Numbered from the stretch's first letter, positions 13,521 to 23,009 are shown. The stretch is DNA of 64,000 nt from Legionella_C sp048541585 (GCF_048541585.1 NZ_CP183303.1:434001-498000), one strand, 5' to 3'. Notes: generated by a model from the sequence alone, not told the origin. Numbers and translations are program-made.

Positions 13521-14446
13521 CTATAGAGACAATTATTGATGTGTATGATTTACGTAAAAGTTTTGCAAATCGTGTGGTTGTTAACGGAGTTAACTTACAT
13601 GTAAAAAAAGGCGAGGTTTTTGGCTTTCTTGGCCCCAATGGTAGTGGGAAAACGACAACTATTCGTATGCTATGTGGTCTTTTAACACCTGATGCAGGGC
13701 GAGGAACTTGTTTAGGCTACGATATCATTTCAGAGTCGAAAGAAATTAAGCAGCATGTAGGTTACATGACGCAGAAATTTAGCTTTTATACGGATTTAAG
13801 TGTCGAAGAAAACTTACGTTTTGTAGCCCGTGTATATGGTATGGAGAATCGCCAACAGCGCGTTGAACAAGCTTTAGAAGAACTTGGCTTAAGTAGTCGT
13901 CGTAAACAATTAACAGGTTCTTTATCAGGCGGCGGCTGGAAACAACGAGTGGCATTGGCTGCTTGCCTGCTACATAATCCAGATTTATTACTGTTAGATG
14001 AGCCAACAGCAGGCGTTGATCCCATTGCAAGACGAGAATTTTGGGACAAAATTCATATGCTCAGTGAACAGGGCGTTACAACGTTAGTTTCTACTCATTA
14101 TATGGATGAAGCTGAGCGTTGTACAAGATTAGCTTATTTAGCCTACGGCGAATTATTAATTACCGGAACGGTGGATGAAGTTATTGCCTCTACTAAGCTC
14201 TTAACTTGGGAAATTACAGGTCAAGTCACTACGACTTTATTACAAAAAGCGAAAACACTACAGGGTGTTGTACAGGCTGCCTTATTTGGTAGTCAAATTC
14301 ATATCAGTGGTTATGACAAACAGGTCATTGAAGCAAGCTTAAACGATTTAGCGCGAACGGAACATATAAAATGGCACCAAATTTCATCAACACTTGAAGA
14401 TGCATTTATAAGTCTTGTAAAAAAATCACAAGGAGAGCAAGAGTGA
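13517..14446 (+). CDS. ABC exporter ATP-binding protein (YbhF-like, one nucleotide-binding domain)
   Basis: This ATPase powers the HlyD/ABC-2 exporter. It has Walker A GPNGSGKTT near residue 40, a Q loop (MTQKF), the signature LSGGG, Walker B LLLLDEP and the H loop STHYMDE. The signature has glycine in place of the usual glutamine (LSGGQ). In E. coli YbhF two nucleotide-binding domains are fused; here there is only one, so the functional unit is presumably a homodimer. The C-terminal 80 residues resemble the regulatory tail of drug-type ABC ATPases. ATGA overlaps join it to both neighbours. The substrate is unknown. Confidence 0.92.
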   Translation: MTIETIIDVYDLRKSFANRVVVNGVNLHVKKGEVFGFLGPNGSGKTTTIRMLCGLLTPDAGRGTCLGYDIISESKEIKQHVGYMTQKFSFYTDLSVEENLRFVARVYGMENRQQRVEQALEELGLSSRRKQLTGSLSGGGWKQRVALAACLLHNPDLLLLDEPTAGVDPIARREFWDKIHMLSEQGVTTLVSTHYMDEAERCTRLAYLAYGELLITGTVDEVIASTKLLTWEITGQVTTTLLQKAKTLQGVVQAALFGSQIHISGYDKQVIEASLNDLARTEHIKWHQISSTLEDAFISLVKKSQGEQE

Positions 14447-15573
14447 TTGCGGGAATAGAGCGATTGATAGCGGTAATTAGTAAAGAATTTATTGAAATGC
14501 GTCGTGATAAAGCTACTTTCGCCATGATACTTGGAATTCCTTTAATGCAGCTAATTTTATTTGGTTATGCAATCAATAATAATCCGCGCTACTTACCGAC
14601 CGCTATCGTAAACGATGATGAGACTAATTTTACACGCCGTATTTTAGTTAGTATGGAAAATTCAACTTATTTTAAATTTCTAAGTCCAGCCGTAAGTGAA
14701 GTAGAAGCGCATGAGTTATTAAAACGAGGAAAAGTTCAATTTGTCGTTAATTTTCCACCTAATTTTACTGATAATCTCGTAAGAGGTTTAAGTCCATCTT
14801 TACTATTGGAAGCAGATGCAAGTGACCCGGCAGCTACAAGTCGTGCAGTTGCTGTGTTTAATGAGTTACCTTCTTTAGTTTTAAAAGAAGAATTAATTGG
14901 GCCACTTAAACGATTAAATGCTAGTTCCCTACCTTACACACCTGTAATTCATACCCTTTATAATCCATTGGCTATTTCAGCCTATAATATAGTTCCAGGC
15001 TTACTAGGGGTCGTATTGACTATGACTATGGTGATAGTCACAGCCTTAGTGATTACCCGTGAGTATGAGCGTGGAACGATGGAAAATCTCTTAGCAACAC
15101 CCTTAAGACCGCTAGAAATTATGGTTGGCAAAATACTTCCTTATATTATGGTAGGTTATGCACAGACATCGTTAATTTTATTTTTTGCGAGATTTTTATT
15201 TGGGGTGCCTATGCAAGGAAGTATTCTTTTATTATTAATTTTATGCCTACCTTTTATTGCTGCTAATTTAGTTATGGGATTAACCTTTTCAACTTTAGCT
15301 TCTAATCAGTTACAAGCAGTACAAAGTGCAATGTTTTTCTTTTTGCCCTCTATACTTTTATCTGGCTTTATGTTTCCTTTTAGGGGTATGCCTGAGTGGG
15401 CACAATGGCTTGGTAGCATATTGCCGCTAACTCATTTTTTAGTTATTGTGCGGGGTATATTATTAAAGGGGAATACTTTCTTAGATGTATGGTATGAAAT
15501 AATTCCTATTATTGGGTTTACCTTGATTATTATGCTAATTGGCTTTAAGCGCTTTAGACAAACACTAGATTAG
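14443..15573 (+). CDS. ABC-2 type permease (YbhS/YbhR-like)
   Basis: This membrane component has the ABC-2 layout: a first helix near residues 25-45 (MILGIPLMQLILFGYAIN), a large periplasmic domain of about 130 residues, and five further helices including ITREYERGTMENLLATPL, which is the coupling helix typical of ABC-2 exporters. The start is GTG at 14443 with AGGAG about 7 nt upstream and a 4-bp overlap with the ATPase stop. E. coli has two such permeases in the ybh operon but only one is present here, so a homodimer is likely. Confidence 0.9.
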   Translation: MIAGIERLIAVISKEFIEMRRDKATFAMILGIPLMQLILFGYAINNNPRYLPTAIVNDDETNFTRRILVSMENSTYFKFLSPAVSEVEAHELLKRGKVQFVVNFPPNFTDNLVRGLSPSLLLEADASDPAATSRAVAVFNELPSLVLKEELIGPLKRLNASSLPYTPVIHTLYNPLAISAYNIVPGLLGVVLTMTMVIVTALVITREYERGTMENLLATPLRPLEIMVGKILPYIMVGYAQTSLILFFARFLFGVPMQGSILLLLILCLPFIAANLVMGLTFSTLASNQLQAVQSAMFFFLPSILLSGFMFPFRGMPEWAQWLGSILPLTHFLVIVRGILLKGNTFLDVWYEIIPIIGFTLIIMLIGFKRFRQTLD

Positions 15574-15580
15574 AATGAAA

Positions 15581-16440
15581 TTAAATTAAGAAATTGGTAA
15601 CCATGCGCTCTACACGCTCATCTATTAATACATTTATATGATCAAGTTTGGTAAGTAGAGCAAGTGAAGCGTAGGGATAGTAACGGCAGAATTCGATGGA
15701 TTCTCGGGGTGGAATAGAATTATCCTCTTTACCATGAACGCATAAAATATGAGTTGTTCCACGATTAATAAAATTGCGAAAATTAAGGTGCGCGATACTA
15801 GTTTTAGAGTTTTGCTGTATAACATCTCTAAGAAGCAGATAACTTTTGCCATTTAATTTAAATCGTCTAGCATGCCGGCTAACTGGAGTACGCATATTAG
15901 TGGGAGAGGCTATAAGGACGGCACGCTCAGGTACCTTTCAAGTTGCCATTCTGGTAATTGGCAGGCTAAATTTAGGGTGTTTAAAAGCATAGAGCCACCA
16001 AATGAATGGCCTACCACGGCATAGAAAGGTCCTAAATTATTGATAACCGTCCGAAGGGTATTTACGGCATCAATCCAAGTTAATTGTAGTCCTTTAGCTT
16101 CGCCATGAGCAGGAAAGTCTAGGGCGTAAACATCATAACCTTGCTGGTGCAAAGCGCGAATCAAACGGGCCATATAAGCTGCACGAGACATCCACCCATG
16201 TGTAATAAGTACTTTTTTTGCTGCTGGATTATCTACTTGCGCAAAATGATGAATAACATGATGGCGTGGCGAATTAGCAGTCAATAAATTGGTGCGATTA
16301 TTAAGTAAAAATTCACAAGCTTGCTGCGCAAATTCTCTATATTCTTTTTCCACAGGCAGTGGAAGAGGCGTAATAAACAGCTGATAACAAAGTTGCGCAT
16401 GAAAAAAATTTCTTAGTTCGGCCAATGCACTAGCGATCAT
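15581..16440 (-). pseudogene. Alpha/beta hydrolase disrupted by a single-base frameshift
   Basis: The two halves of one alpha/beta hydrolase lie in different frames. The N-terminal part (16440-15910) contains the nucleophile elbow GHSFGGSM and ends in a frameshifted tail, while the C-terminal part carries the acid and base region (HGKEDNSIPP and KLDHINVL). Read in the downstream frame, codons immediately before the break give a smooth join (V-P-E-R-A-V-L-I-A-S-P), so one missing A in the GAAAGG run around 15944-15950 explains the split. The serine, aspartate and histidine of the triad are all still encoded. It could be a real pseudogene, a sequencing or assembly error in a homopolymer, or a phase-variable run. 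Confidence 0.82.
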
Positions 16441-16922
16441 AGCATTATCCTCACTACTTTATATATTATAGTATTACCCACTACACTTTATACAACGTTG
16501 CAAGCTCCTTCGGCTTAGTCATATACGTCTATACACTTCTTTATCGAATAAGCTTGCGCCTTATCTAAACTTAGTGGATGGCGCTATATAAAGAGTAGTT
16601 AATAAATTAATTTTAATAACAGTACTCGCAAAAATTTCAATTTCTATATTAGAAATGTTTAATTTAAGCACTAAATATCTTATGTTTTTACTTTGATCTT
16701 GAAATTTTTAAAGCTGAAATAAATAAAATTAAAATAATTACCTATAACTTATGTAGCTTCTATTTCTAGAAATTACAAGTAATTGCTGAAATATTATAAA
16801 GTTTTGTTGTTAGCATAAATGATCAAGGGTATATTGGCAGACTTAATTACAGCACGCCTAACTATTAAGAATAGATATATAATTAGATTAGCTTAGATTT
16901 AAATTACGCTAAAAGGATGAAT
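16441..16922. other. Intergenic AT-rich region between hydrolase pseudogene and dienelactone hydrolase
   Basis: No gene or RNA is recognised. The left third carries a degenerate inverted-repeat element (16454-16598, listed separately). The rest is AT-rich and probably holds promoters for the divergent flanking genes. Confidence 0.5.
16454..16598. repeat. Degenerate inverted-repeat element, MITE-like
   Basis: The left end reads CTACTTTATATATTATAG and continues to CCCACT and later GCAAGCT. The reverse complement of the right end reads CTACTCTTTATATAGCG, then CCACT and GCAAGCT in the same order. The arms are about 50 bp and imperfect, and the whole is about 145 bp. This is the structure of an old miniature inverted-repeat element or a large hairpin in the hydrolase promoter region. 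No second copy was seen in the window. Confidence 0.4.
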
Positions 16923-17636
16923 ATGCATACGTCAAATTATCTTTACCATGATGGTGAACAGGAATTATATGGTTTTCTTGCTTATAATGACCGATTTGAT
17001 CAGCCAAGGCCTGCAGTCTTAGTGGCTCATGATTGGAGCGGTCGCAATGATTTTAGCTGTGAAAAAGCAAAAATGTTAGCAAAAATGGGTTATGTAGGTT
17101 TTGCCTTGGATATGTATGGTCATGCACGCATTGGTGAAACAATTGATGAAAAGCAAGCGCTTATGCAACCATTGGCTGCTGATAGAGGAATGTTGCTGTC
17201 TCGTATACGGGCAGCTTTTGATGCGCTTATTGCAATGCCTGAAGTAGATAGCACGAAAGTTGCTGCAATAGGCTTTTGTTTTGGTGGCTTATGTGTATTA
17301 GATTTAGCTCGTAGTGGTGCTGATTTAAAAGGGGTTGTCAGTTTTCATGGTTTACTCAATAAACCTGACGAGAAAGAAAAGCAAGCTATTAAGGCCAAAA
17401 TCTTAATACTCCATGGTTTTGATGATCCTATGGTTAAACCTGATCAAGTTAGGCAGTTTTGTCATGAAATGACAGCAGCTAATGTCGACTGGCAAGTCCA
17501 TGTTTTTGGTAATACTCAGCATGCCTTTTCTAATCCACAGGCCAATGATCCAAAACTTGGAACAATTTATAATCCTTTAGCAGAGAAACGTTCTATACAA
17601 TTAATGACTAATTTTTTACAAGAGATTTTTGCTTAG
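16923..17636 (+). CDS. Dienelactone hydrolase family protein
   Basis: A cytosolic alpha/beta hydrolase of the DLH family. The nucleophile is the cysteine of GFCFGG (Cys119), with the acid in HGFDDPMV and the histidine in TQHAFSNP near the C-terminus, matching the Cys-Asp-His triad. The family hydrolyses cyclic esters such as dienelactones, but many members have unknown substrates, and no aromatic-degradation genes are adjacent. AAAAGGA lies 5 nt before the ATG at 16923, while an upstream in-frame ATG at 16917 overlaps that Shine-Dalgarno, so 16923 is preferred. Confidence 0.88.
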   Translation: MHTSNYLYHDGEQELYGFLAYNDRFDQPRPAVLVAHDWSGRNDFSCEKAKMLAKMGYVGFALDMYGHARIGETIDEKQALMQPLAADRGMLLSRIRAAFDALIAMPEVDSTKVAAIGFCFGGLCVLDLARSGADLKGVVSFHGLLNKPDEKEKQAIKAKILILHGFDDPMVKPDQVRQFCHEMTAANVDWQVHVFGNTQHAFSNPQANDPKLGTIYNPLAEKRSIQLMTNFLQEIFA

Positions 17637-17719
17637 GTGAGAATGATAATTCACAGTTTATTTTAGCTTATTTTAATCTGAAATGCTGTTGAGTTAACGA
17701 TGTCGATTTAAGTCTTAAT

Positions 17720-17737
17720 GTTGGGCCAGGGCCCAAC
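17720..17737. terminator. Perfect GC-rich hairpin between convergent genes
   Basis: GTTGGGCC-AG-GGCCCAAC forms an 8-bp stem with a 2-nt loop between the convergent dienelactone hydrolase and choloylglycine hydrolase genes. It may end transcription from both sides, and it also resembles the REP-like GGTTGGGC palindromes scattered in many proteobacterial genomes. Confidence 0.55.
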
Positions 17738-17773
17738 CTACATAAAAATATATTGTTAAGTATTTTAGTAGCT

Positions 17774-18874
17774 TTATCGCTTAGCTAAAGCATCCAAGAT
17801 GAAAGCGGGGCTTGCCATAGGAATAACAAGTTGTTTAGCTTTAGGCGACCAATCTATCTTTTTCATGTCAATTTTCTGTAGCGTAGGATTGGAATAGGAT
17901 TTGAAGTAAAAAATCCCATTGGTTAAATCTTTAAAGACGGTCCATTGCGTTTTATCTAAATTATCTTCTGTATTAGGAGTGCCTTTTACACTTCTAATAA
18001 ATCCAAATGGAATATCAACATTATTGAGAATGTGCTCACTTAAAATAACAGCACTTAAAGCATCAGGAACAGGCATTGCTGTTTGTTGTAACATAGCTAC
18101 CTTAACAAAACGTGAGGGAGGGGAGGGATCGCCAGGTAAGCCTACTAACCCTGAACCTTGACCAGTGCCAGAATAAACAATACTGTCATGCTTAATTGCT
18201 TTAGGTGCATAAGGTGAGAGATTAGCATAATTTTGTAAATTAGTTATTTGCCAGTTAAAGGTTGGTGCATTAGTTAATATACCTAAAGGATTATGATAAA
18301 TTTTAACCTTACCATTAATAAACTCAATAACTATACTCTTTCCAGTTTTTTCCGTCACAATAGCATGCGCAGGTAAAACAGCTGGCTGACCTGCTACTTT
18401 AATTGGTATGGCAAAAATATAAATTTGTTTAATAGCCTGCTCTACTTCAGCAACGGAGCTAAAATTACCTAAAATCCAATCACCTAAATAAGTATAAGGA
18501 ATTGCTTTATCATTGTAATTGGCTGCCACGGTAGGGTATTTAGTGTACCCTGGTAAGTATAAATAGCCAAATGATAAGCCTTTTTCGTTCATGCCATCTA
18601 ACGCTTGACCTGTCTGAAAGAAATCAGCAAATAAATAGCCATATTTCGACGTCCAACTCATACTAGGCGTGCCATCTTCGCGTGTGGTTTTAACTATTTT
18701 GTTAGGTGATGAATTCATAATACGCGATTGTAAATCGGGGCCAAATTCTAATGTTCGCCCAACAATTAATGAGTTATCTTGAGCTTTGACTTGGATGTTA
18801 GTACATGCATTAAGAAAATTAGCAAATAATAAACTAGAAAATAAAATATAAATGTAGCATAAAAATTTTATCAT
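17774..18874 (-). CDS. Choloylglycine hydrolase / penicillin V acylase family amidase, exported
   Basis: This N-terminal-nucleophile hydrolase cleaves linear amide bonds, such as those in conjugated bile acids or N-acyl compounds. A signal peptide of about 23 residues ends at NA, directly before Cys24, which becomes the N-terminal nucleophile after cleavage. The conserved arginine follows 16 residues later (GRTLEF), with glutamate where many bile salt hydrolases have aspartate. Further family features include the GLSFGYLYLPGY segment. Legionella species carry related enzymes, but the true substrate here is not clear from sequence. The preceding gene on the same strand is a sugar transporter, 84 bp upstream of the start. 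Confidence 0.87.
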   Translation of the reverse strand: MIKFLCYIYILFSSLLFANFLNACTNIQVKAQDNSLIVGRTLEFGPDLQSRIMNSSPNKIVKTTREDGTPSMSWTSKYGYLFADFFQTGQALDGMNEKGLSFGYLYLPGYTKYPTVAANYNDKAIPYTYLGDWILGNFSSVAEVEQAIKQIYIFAIPIKVAGQPAVLPAHAIVTEKTGKSIVIEFINGKVKIYHNPLGILTNAPTFNWQITNLQNYANLSPYAPKAIKHDSIVYSGTGQGSGLVGLPGDPSPPSRFVKVAMLQQTAMPVPDALSAVILSEHILNNVDIPFGFIRSVKGTPNTEDNLDKTQWTVFKDLTNGIFYFKSYSNPTLQKIDMKKIDWSPKAKQLVIPMASPAFILDALAKR

Positions 18875-18958
18875 TATAGCCTCTACTTATTAAGGTTACT
18901 AAGATAGTATTTTTTCAAGCTATATCGTATTGCAGCTGTCTATTAAACAATTAAATAA

Positions 18959-20323
18959 TTAAATTTTTACAAGTTGTGCTTGATAATTATTATTATTAAT
19001 TAAATAAAAGAGACGTAGCCATAAAAGGCCACTAATTATAATCAAGCAACCTGCCATAAATAGGGTGTAACTTGCATGATTTTTAAATATAAAATTGTAA
19101 ACAAGTGGCAAAATAAAACCGCCAAAAATTTGTGGTAAAGTGATACTTATATTAAAAATTCCTAAATAAGTTCCGGTTCTATCAGGAGGTAAATACTTAA
19201 GTACAATAACATAAGGTAAAACAATCAAACTACCCCAAAAAATACCAATGCAAGTACAGCTAATAAACATGCTTGTAGGCGTTGTTTTAAAACACAATAA
19301 GGAAATACCCAGGCCCCCTAATAGGACCGCTGTACCATGTATTTTTTCACTTTTAATATATTTTGATAGGTTATAAACAATTAACGTAAAAACAAGGCTA
19401 ACATATTGATATAGTGAAAAATAATAAGAAACATCTAAGCTTACTTGATGCATTATAGCTTTATAATGCTCAGAGTTATTAACCACTACATTTCTAGGTA
19501 AGTGATAAACTTGTTGAGCTATACATAAACTGAAATAAAGCCAAAAAGTAAAGATACCAATCCATGCAATACTATTGATAGTTAATACTTTTAAAAAGAT
19601 AGGATGGGTATTTTTAATTTCTGTTTTTATAGATTTAGTTTTATAAAATAGCTCTTTAACTAAAGAGATAAAAAGGCCTTTAGTAATAGGTGCATCGAGT
19701 GTAGGCCTTTCTTTAGTTTTTTTAAAAAAATAAACTAAAGTAATAAGCAACATAAGTCCGGTGAATATGTAGCCACCTACAAGATTACTAGGAATAGCAT
19801 AAGTTGCAGATAAGCTGGCTTCCTGCCCAATAAAAACTTTTTGAATGATACTAGGTAGATAGGCGCCACAAACCCCACCTAAACCTGAGAAGAAAGCAAA
19901 GATTGAAAAAGCACGGGTGCGCGTGACACTTTCTTGAAAAAAATCTGCTGTCAAGGCACGTAAACCCTCAGCACTTCCATTTATGCTGCAATCAATTAAA
20001 AAAGTAAACCAAACAATATAAATAATGGAGCTAGAAAGCGGTAGAAGTAGAAAAGAAAAAGCAGCACAAATACCCCAACCTATAATGTAAGGTTTTCGCT
20101 TACCATAGCTTGTGGAACTATTGTCGCTTAAGTAACCAACTAAAGGTTGAATAAGCATCCCTGTTAGCGGCGGAATTAACCACAACAGCGGAATAGAGGC
20201 ATCACTTGCGCCGACAAATTTTAATAAAATAGTTAGGTTAGAAAGTTGAAAAGTAAAACAAAAATTAACAGCAAATGCTAGTAAGGCTAAACCTAGATAT
20301 TTTATCTTAAAGATTCTTTCCAT
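18959..20323 (-). CDS. MFS sugar transporter, GPH/SLC45-like
   Basis: A 12-helix permease resembling the maltose/sucrose-type members of the GPH/SLC45 group. Typical features are FQLSNLTILLKFVGA, the LIPPLTGMLIQPLVGYLSDN segment of the 2-3 loop, the GKRKPYI motif and RALTADFF. It is divergent from glgE, sharing a 169-bp control region with the trehalose/glucan operon, so a role in taking up or exporting maltose, trehalose or a related sugar is a reasonable inference. The ATG at 20323 with AAGGGA upstream is preferred to an in-frame TTG at 20347. Confidence 0.85.
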   Translation of the reverse strand: MERIFKIKYLGLALLAFAVNFCFTFQLSNLTILLKFVGASDASIPLLWLIPPLTGMLIQPLVGYLSDNSSTSYGKRKPYIIGWGICAAFSFLLLPLSSSIIYIVWFTFLIDCSINGSAEGLRALTADFFQESVTRTRAFSIFAFFSGLGGVCGAYLPSIIQKVFIGQEASLSATYAIPSNLVGGYIFTGLMLLITLVYFFKKTKERPTLDAPITKGLFISLVKELFYKTKSIKTEIKNTHPIFLKVLTINSIAWIGIFTFWLYFSLCIAQQVYHLPRNVVVNNSEHYKAIMHQVSLDVSYYFSLYQYVSLVFTLIVYNLSKYIKSEKIHGTAVLLGGLGISLLCFKTTPTSMFISCTCIGIFWGSLIVLPYVIVLKYLPPDRTGTYLGIFNISITLPQIFGGFILPLVYNFIFKNHASYTLFMAGCLIIISGLLWLRLFYLINNNNYQAQLVKI

Positions 20324-20439
20324 CCAGCAATCCCTTGACTGTTCCAAATTTTAAGATAGGGTAATAAGTAAAATTATTCAACCGTCTAAGACAATTAGTA
20401 GGGAAAAATTTATAAAAAAAATTTTTTATGCTTGCCATT

Positions 20440-20468
20440 TTGACATTGTGTTTATGGATAGATGAAAT
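20440..20468 (+). promoter_or_regulatory. Possible sigma-70 promoter of the glgE operon
   Basis: A perfect TTGACA (20440-20445) is followed after 17 bp by TGAAAT (20463-20468), four of six matching the -10 consensus. The predicted start is about 18 nt before the glgE ATG at 20493. A long A/T tract at 20408-20428 lies just upstream. Confidence 0.4.
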
Positions 20469-20492
20469 GTTAAAAATTTAGGGATAAAGAGA

Positions 20493-22481
20493 ATGTTAAA
20501 AATAGAAACAAATCAAATGCAAAATACCAAGCAAACTAACTTGAACATGGAAGGTTTAAAAAGAGTATGGATTACCAATATTTACCCAGAGATCGATGGC
20601 GGTAAATTTCCGGCTAAGCGTATTCTTAATGATATTGTCACTATCGAGGCAGATATGTTTTGTGATGGTATCGATGAGATTCAAGCCGTGTTAATTTATA
20701 AACATGAAACAGAAAAAAATTGGCAAGAAGCTAGTTTTTCTTTACTCAATAATGATCGTATGGAAGCCACATTTACAGCAGCTAAAATAGGTAAATATTT
20801 TTATACGATTCGAGCTTGGATTGATGAATTTAGTACTTGGAAAAAACGCTTTTTTAAAAAATTATCGTTCAAAGATGATATTGAGGTAGAAAAATTAATT
20901 GGTACTGAGTTAATTAAGCGTGCTTGTCAAACAGAAACCCCTGACTTTATTAATTCAACCTTAGAAAAACTGGCAACAATAAAGCAGCCGAAACAATTAG
21001 AAAAATTACTGAATCATAAAAAATTAATCCAATGGCTGCAGAAAACATTAAAACCAAATTTCATCACCGTCTATCCACAAACATTAACTATTGTAGTTGA
21101 TCGTGAAAAAGCACGTTTTAGTACATGGTATGAATTGTTTCCGCGTTCGGTTACAGATAGATCTACGCGCCATGGAACTTTTCAAGATGTTATTAATTAT
21201 CTACCGACAGTTAAGGAAATGGGTTTTGATGTTATCTACTTACCGCCCATTCATCCAATTGGTGAGACTAATAGAAAAGGCAAAAATAATAGTCTAAAGG
21301 TAGCTAAAGGTGATCCAGGTAGCCCTTGGGGCATAGGCTCGCCTGCAGGCGGGCATAAAAGTATCCATCCTGAATTAGGTACCTTAAAAGATTTTCGCCA
21401 GATGGTGAAAAGAGCAACAGAATTAGATATAGAAATTGCCCTTGATTTTGCTTTGCAATGTAGCCCTGATCATCCTTACCTAAAAAAACACTCAACTTGG
21501 TTTAAACATCGGCCTGATGGCACTTTACAATATGCTGAAAATCCGCCTAAAAAATATCAAGATATTTATCCGCTTGATTTCGCTTCTACCGATTGGCCAA
21601 GTATGTGGAATGAGTTTAAATCCATTATTTTGTTTTGGATTAAACAAGGCGTTAAAATTTTTCGTGTAGATAACCCGCATACGAAACCCTTTATTTTCTG
21701 GCAGTGGTTAATCCAAGAAATTAAAGCCTTGCATCCAGATGTACTTATGTTAGCTGAAGCATTTACACGCCCTAAGATTATGTATCAATTAGCTAAATGT
21801 GGCTTTTCGCAATCTTATACTTATTTTGCTTGGCGTAATACTAAAGAAGAGTTGACGAGCTATTTACAGGAATTAAACTCACCGCCTGTTGTTGACTTTT
21901 TCCGACCAAATTTCTGGACTAATACACCTGATATTTTAACTGAATTTTTGCAAAAAGGAGGACGACCTGCTTTTATCATTCGGTTCATGTTAGCAGCAAC
22001 CCTAAGCAGTAATTATGGAATGTATGGCCCTGCTTATGAAAATTGTATTAATAAACCTCTACACGAAGGCTCTGAAGAGTATTTAAATTCGGAAAAATAT
22101 TCTATCCATTATTGGCAGAAGTCAAAGGATAATATTAGCGATATTATTACCAAAGTGAATAAAATTCGCCGAGAACATGAGGCCTTACAAAATACAAGTT
22201 CCGTTTGCTTTTATCGCACGGATAATCCCCACCTCATTTGCTATAGTAAACACAATACTCTTGAAGATAACATTATCTTAATTCTAGTTAATCTAGATTA
22301 CCGCTATAAACATTCCGGATTTGTTGACATTAATTTTGAAAAATTTGGTATAAAAGATAAGCCATTTAAAATTCATGATTTATTAACAGATGAAGTATAT
22401 ACCTGGCAAAACGGTAAATGTTATGTAGAACTTAATCCTGAAAAAGACCAGTATGCGCACATTTTCCAAGTAAGGAAATAA
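20493..22481 (+). CDS. glgE: Alpha-1,4-glucan:maltose-1-phosphate maltosyltransferase
   Basis: GlgE extends alpha-1,4-glucan by transferring maltosyl units from maltose-1-phosphate. The N-terminal immunoglobulin-like domain (residues 20-110) and a helical insertion precede a GH13 barrel with IYLPPIHPIGETNRKGKNN, the nucleophile Asp393 in FRVDNPHTKP, the acid Glu422 in LAEAFTRP, and TPDILTEFLQ. The catalytic numbering is almost the same as in the characterised Streptomyces enzyme (394/423). At 662 aa it is full length. It opens the glucan/trehalose cluster, but is separated from the next gene by 650-680 bp of repeats, so the downstream genes may need a second promoter or depend on read-through. 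Confidence 0.95.
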   Translation: MLKIETNQMQNTKQTNLNMEGLKRVWITNIYPEIDGGKFPAKRILNDIVTIEADMFCDGIDEIQAVLIYKHETEKNWQEASFSLLNNDRMEATFTAAKIGKYFYTIRAWIDEFSTWKKRFFKKLSFKDDIEVEKLIGTELIKRACQTETPDFINSTLEKLATIKQPKQLEKLLNHKKLIQWLQKTLKPNFITVYPQTLTIVVDREKARFSTWYELFPRSVTDRSTRHGTFQDVINYLPTVKEMGFDVIYLPPIHPIGETNRKGKNNSLKVAKGDPGSPWGIGSPAGGHKSIHPELGTLKDFRQMVKRATELDIEIALDFALQCSPDHPYLKKHSTWFKHRPDGTLQYAENPPKKYQDIYPLDFASTDWPSMWNEFKSIILFWIKQGVKIFRVDNPHTKPFIFWQWLIQEIKALHPDVLMLAEAFTRPKIMYQLAKCGFSQSYTYFAWRNTKEELTSYLQELNSPPVVDFFRPNFWTNTPDILTEFLQKGGRPAFIIRFMLAATLSSNYGMYGPAYENCINKPLHEGSEEYLNSEKYSIHYWQKSKDNISDIITKVNKIRREHEALQNTSSVCFYRTDNPHLICYSKHNTLEDNIILILVNLDYRYKHSGFVDINFEKFGIKDKPFKIHDLLTDEVYTWQNGKCYVELNPEKDQYAHIFQVRK

Positions 22482-22630
22482 GTAGCTATTTAGAGAGCAT
22501 GCTTGAAACTTGATGAAAGGTTGCATTTAAGTGCATAGAGTGTGAATGCTTAATGATGTCCCTGGCTTTCCCTCAGACGGGAATCTATTTTTATACGGGT
22601 TTGGTTGCGTATTGAACTAGATTTTTATTT

Positions 22631-22715
22631 TGTCATTCCCGCGCAGGCGGGAATTTATTGCTAACTAGGCACTGTGCATGTGTTAAGATAGATTTCCGCC
22701 TACGCGGAAATGACA
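22631..22715. repeat. Palindromic repeat copy 1 (85 bp, terminal inverted repeats)
   Basis: Left arm TGTCATTCCCGCGCAGGCGG and right arm CCGCCTACGCGGAAATGACA are near-perfect inverted repeats of about 27 bp that run to AATTTAT/ATAGATT, with a 30-bp centre. It is nearly identical to copy 2. Confidence 0.88.
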
Positions 22716-22768
22716 GGTTTTTTGGAAATGACAAGGTTTTTGGAAATGACCGAGTTTTGGAAATGACC
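22706..22768 (+). repeat. Short tandem array of 17-18 bp units
   Basis: The motif GGAAATGAC begins at 22706, 22724, 22742 and 22759, each followed by a short T-rich spacer ending in TTTT. The first unit is the right end of palindromic copy 1, so the array seems to have grown from that terminus. Confidence 0.85.
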
Positions 22769-22808
22769 GACGCTTACAACTTACAATGATTAAGGCAGAT
22801 TTTTATTT

Positions 22809-22893
22809 TGTCATTCCCGCGCAGGCGGGAATCTATTGCTAACTAGGCACTGTGCATACGTTAAGATAGATTTCCGCCTGCGCGGAAATGACA
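22809..22893. repeat. Palindromic repeat copy 2 (85 bp)
   Basis: Same length and centre as copy 1 (GCTAACTAGGCACTGTGCAT shared), with arms TGTCATTCCCGCGCAGGCGG and CCGCCTGCGCGGAAATGACA. Confidence 0.88.
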
Positions 22894-23009
22894 GGGTTTT
22901 TAAGCTGTATCGTAATAGTTTATATGAATACCGTAAATAACTATTTAAAGGTATGCTTGAAATTTGATAAAAGGTTAGATTTAAGCGCTAGCGTGTGAAT
23001 ACTTAGTGT

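Noticed and set aside
22631..22893. CRISPR-like array because of repeated GCGCAGGCGG units
   Set aside because: The repeats are palindromic elements with different spacing; there are no regular unique spacers and no cas genes.
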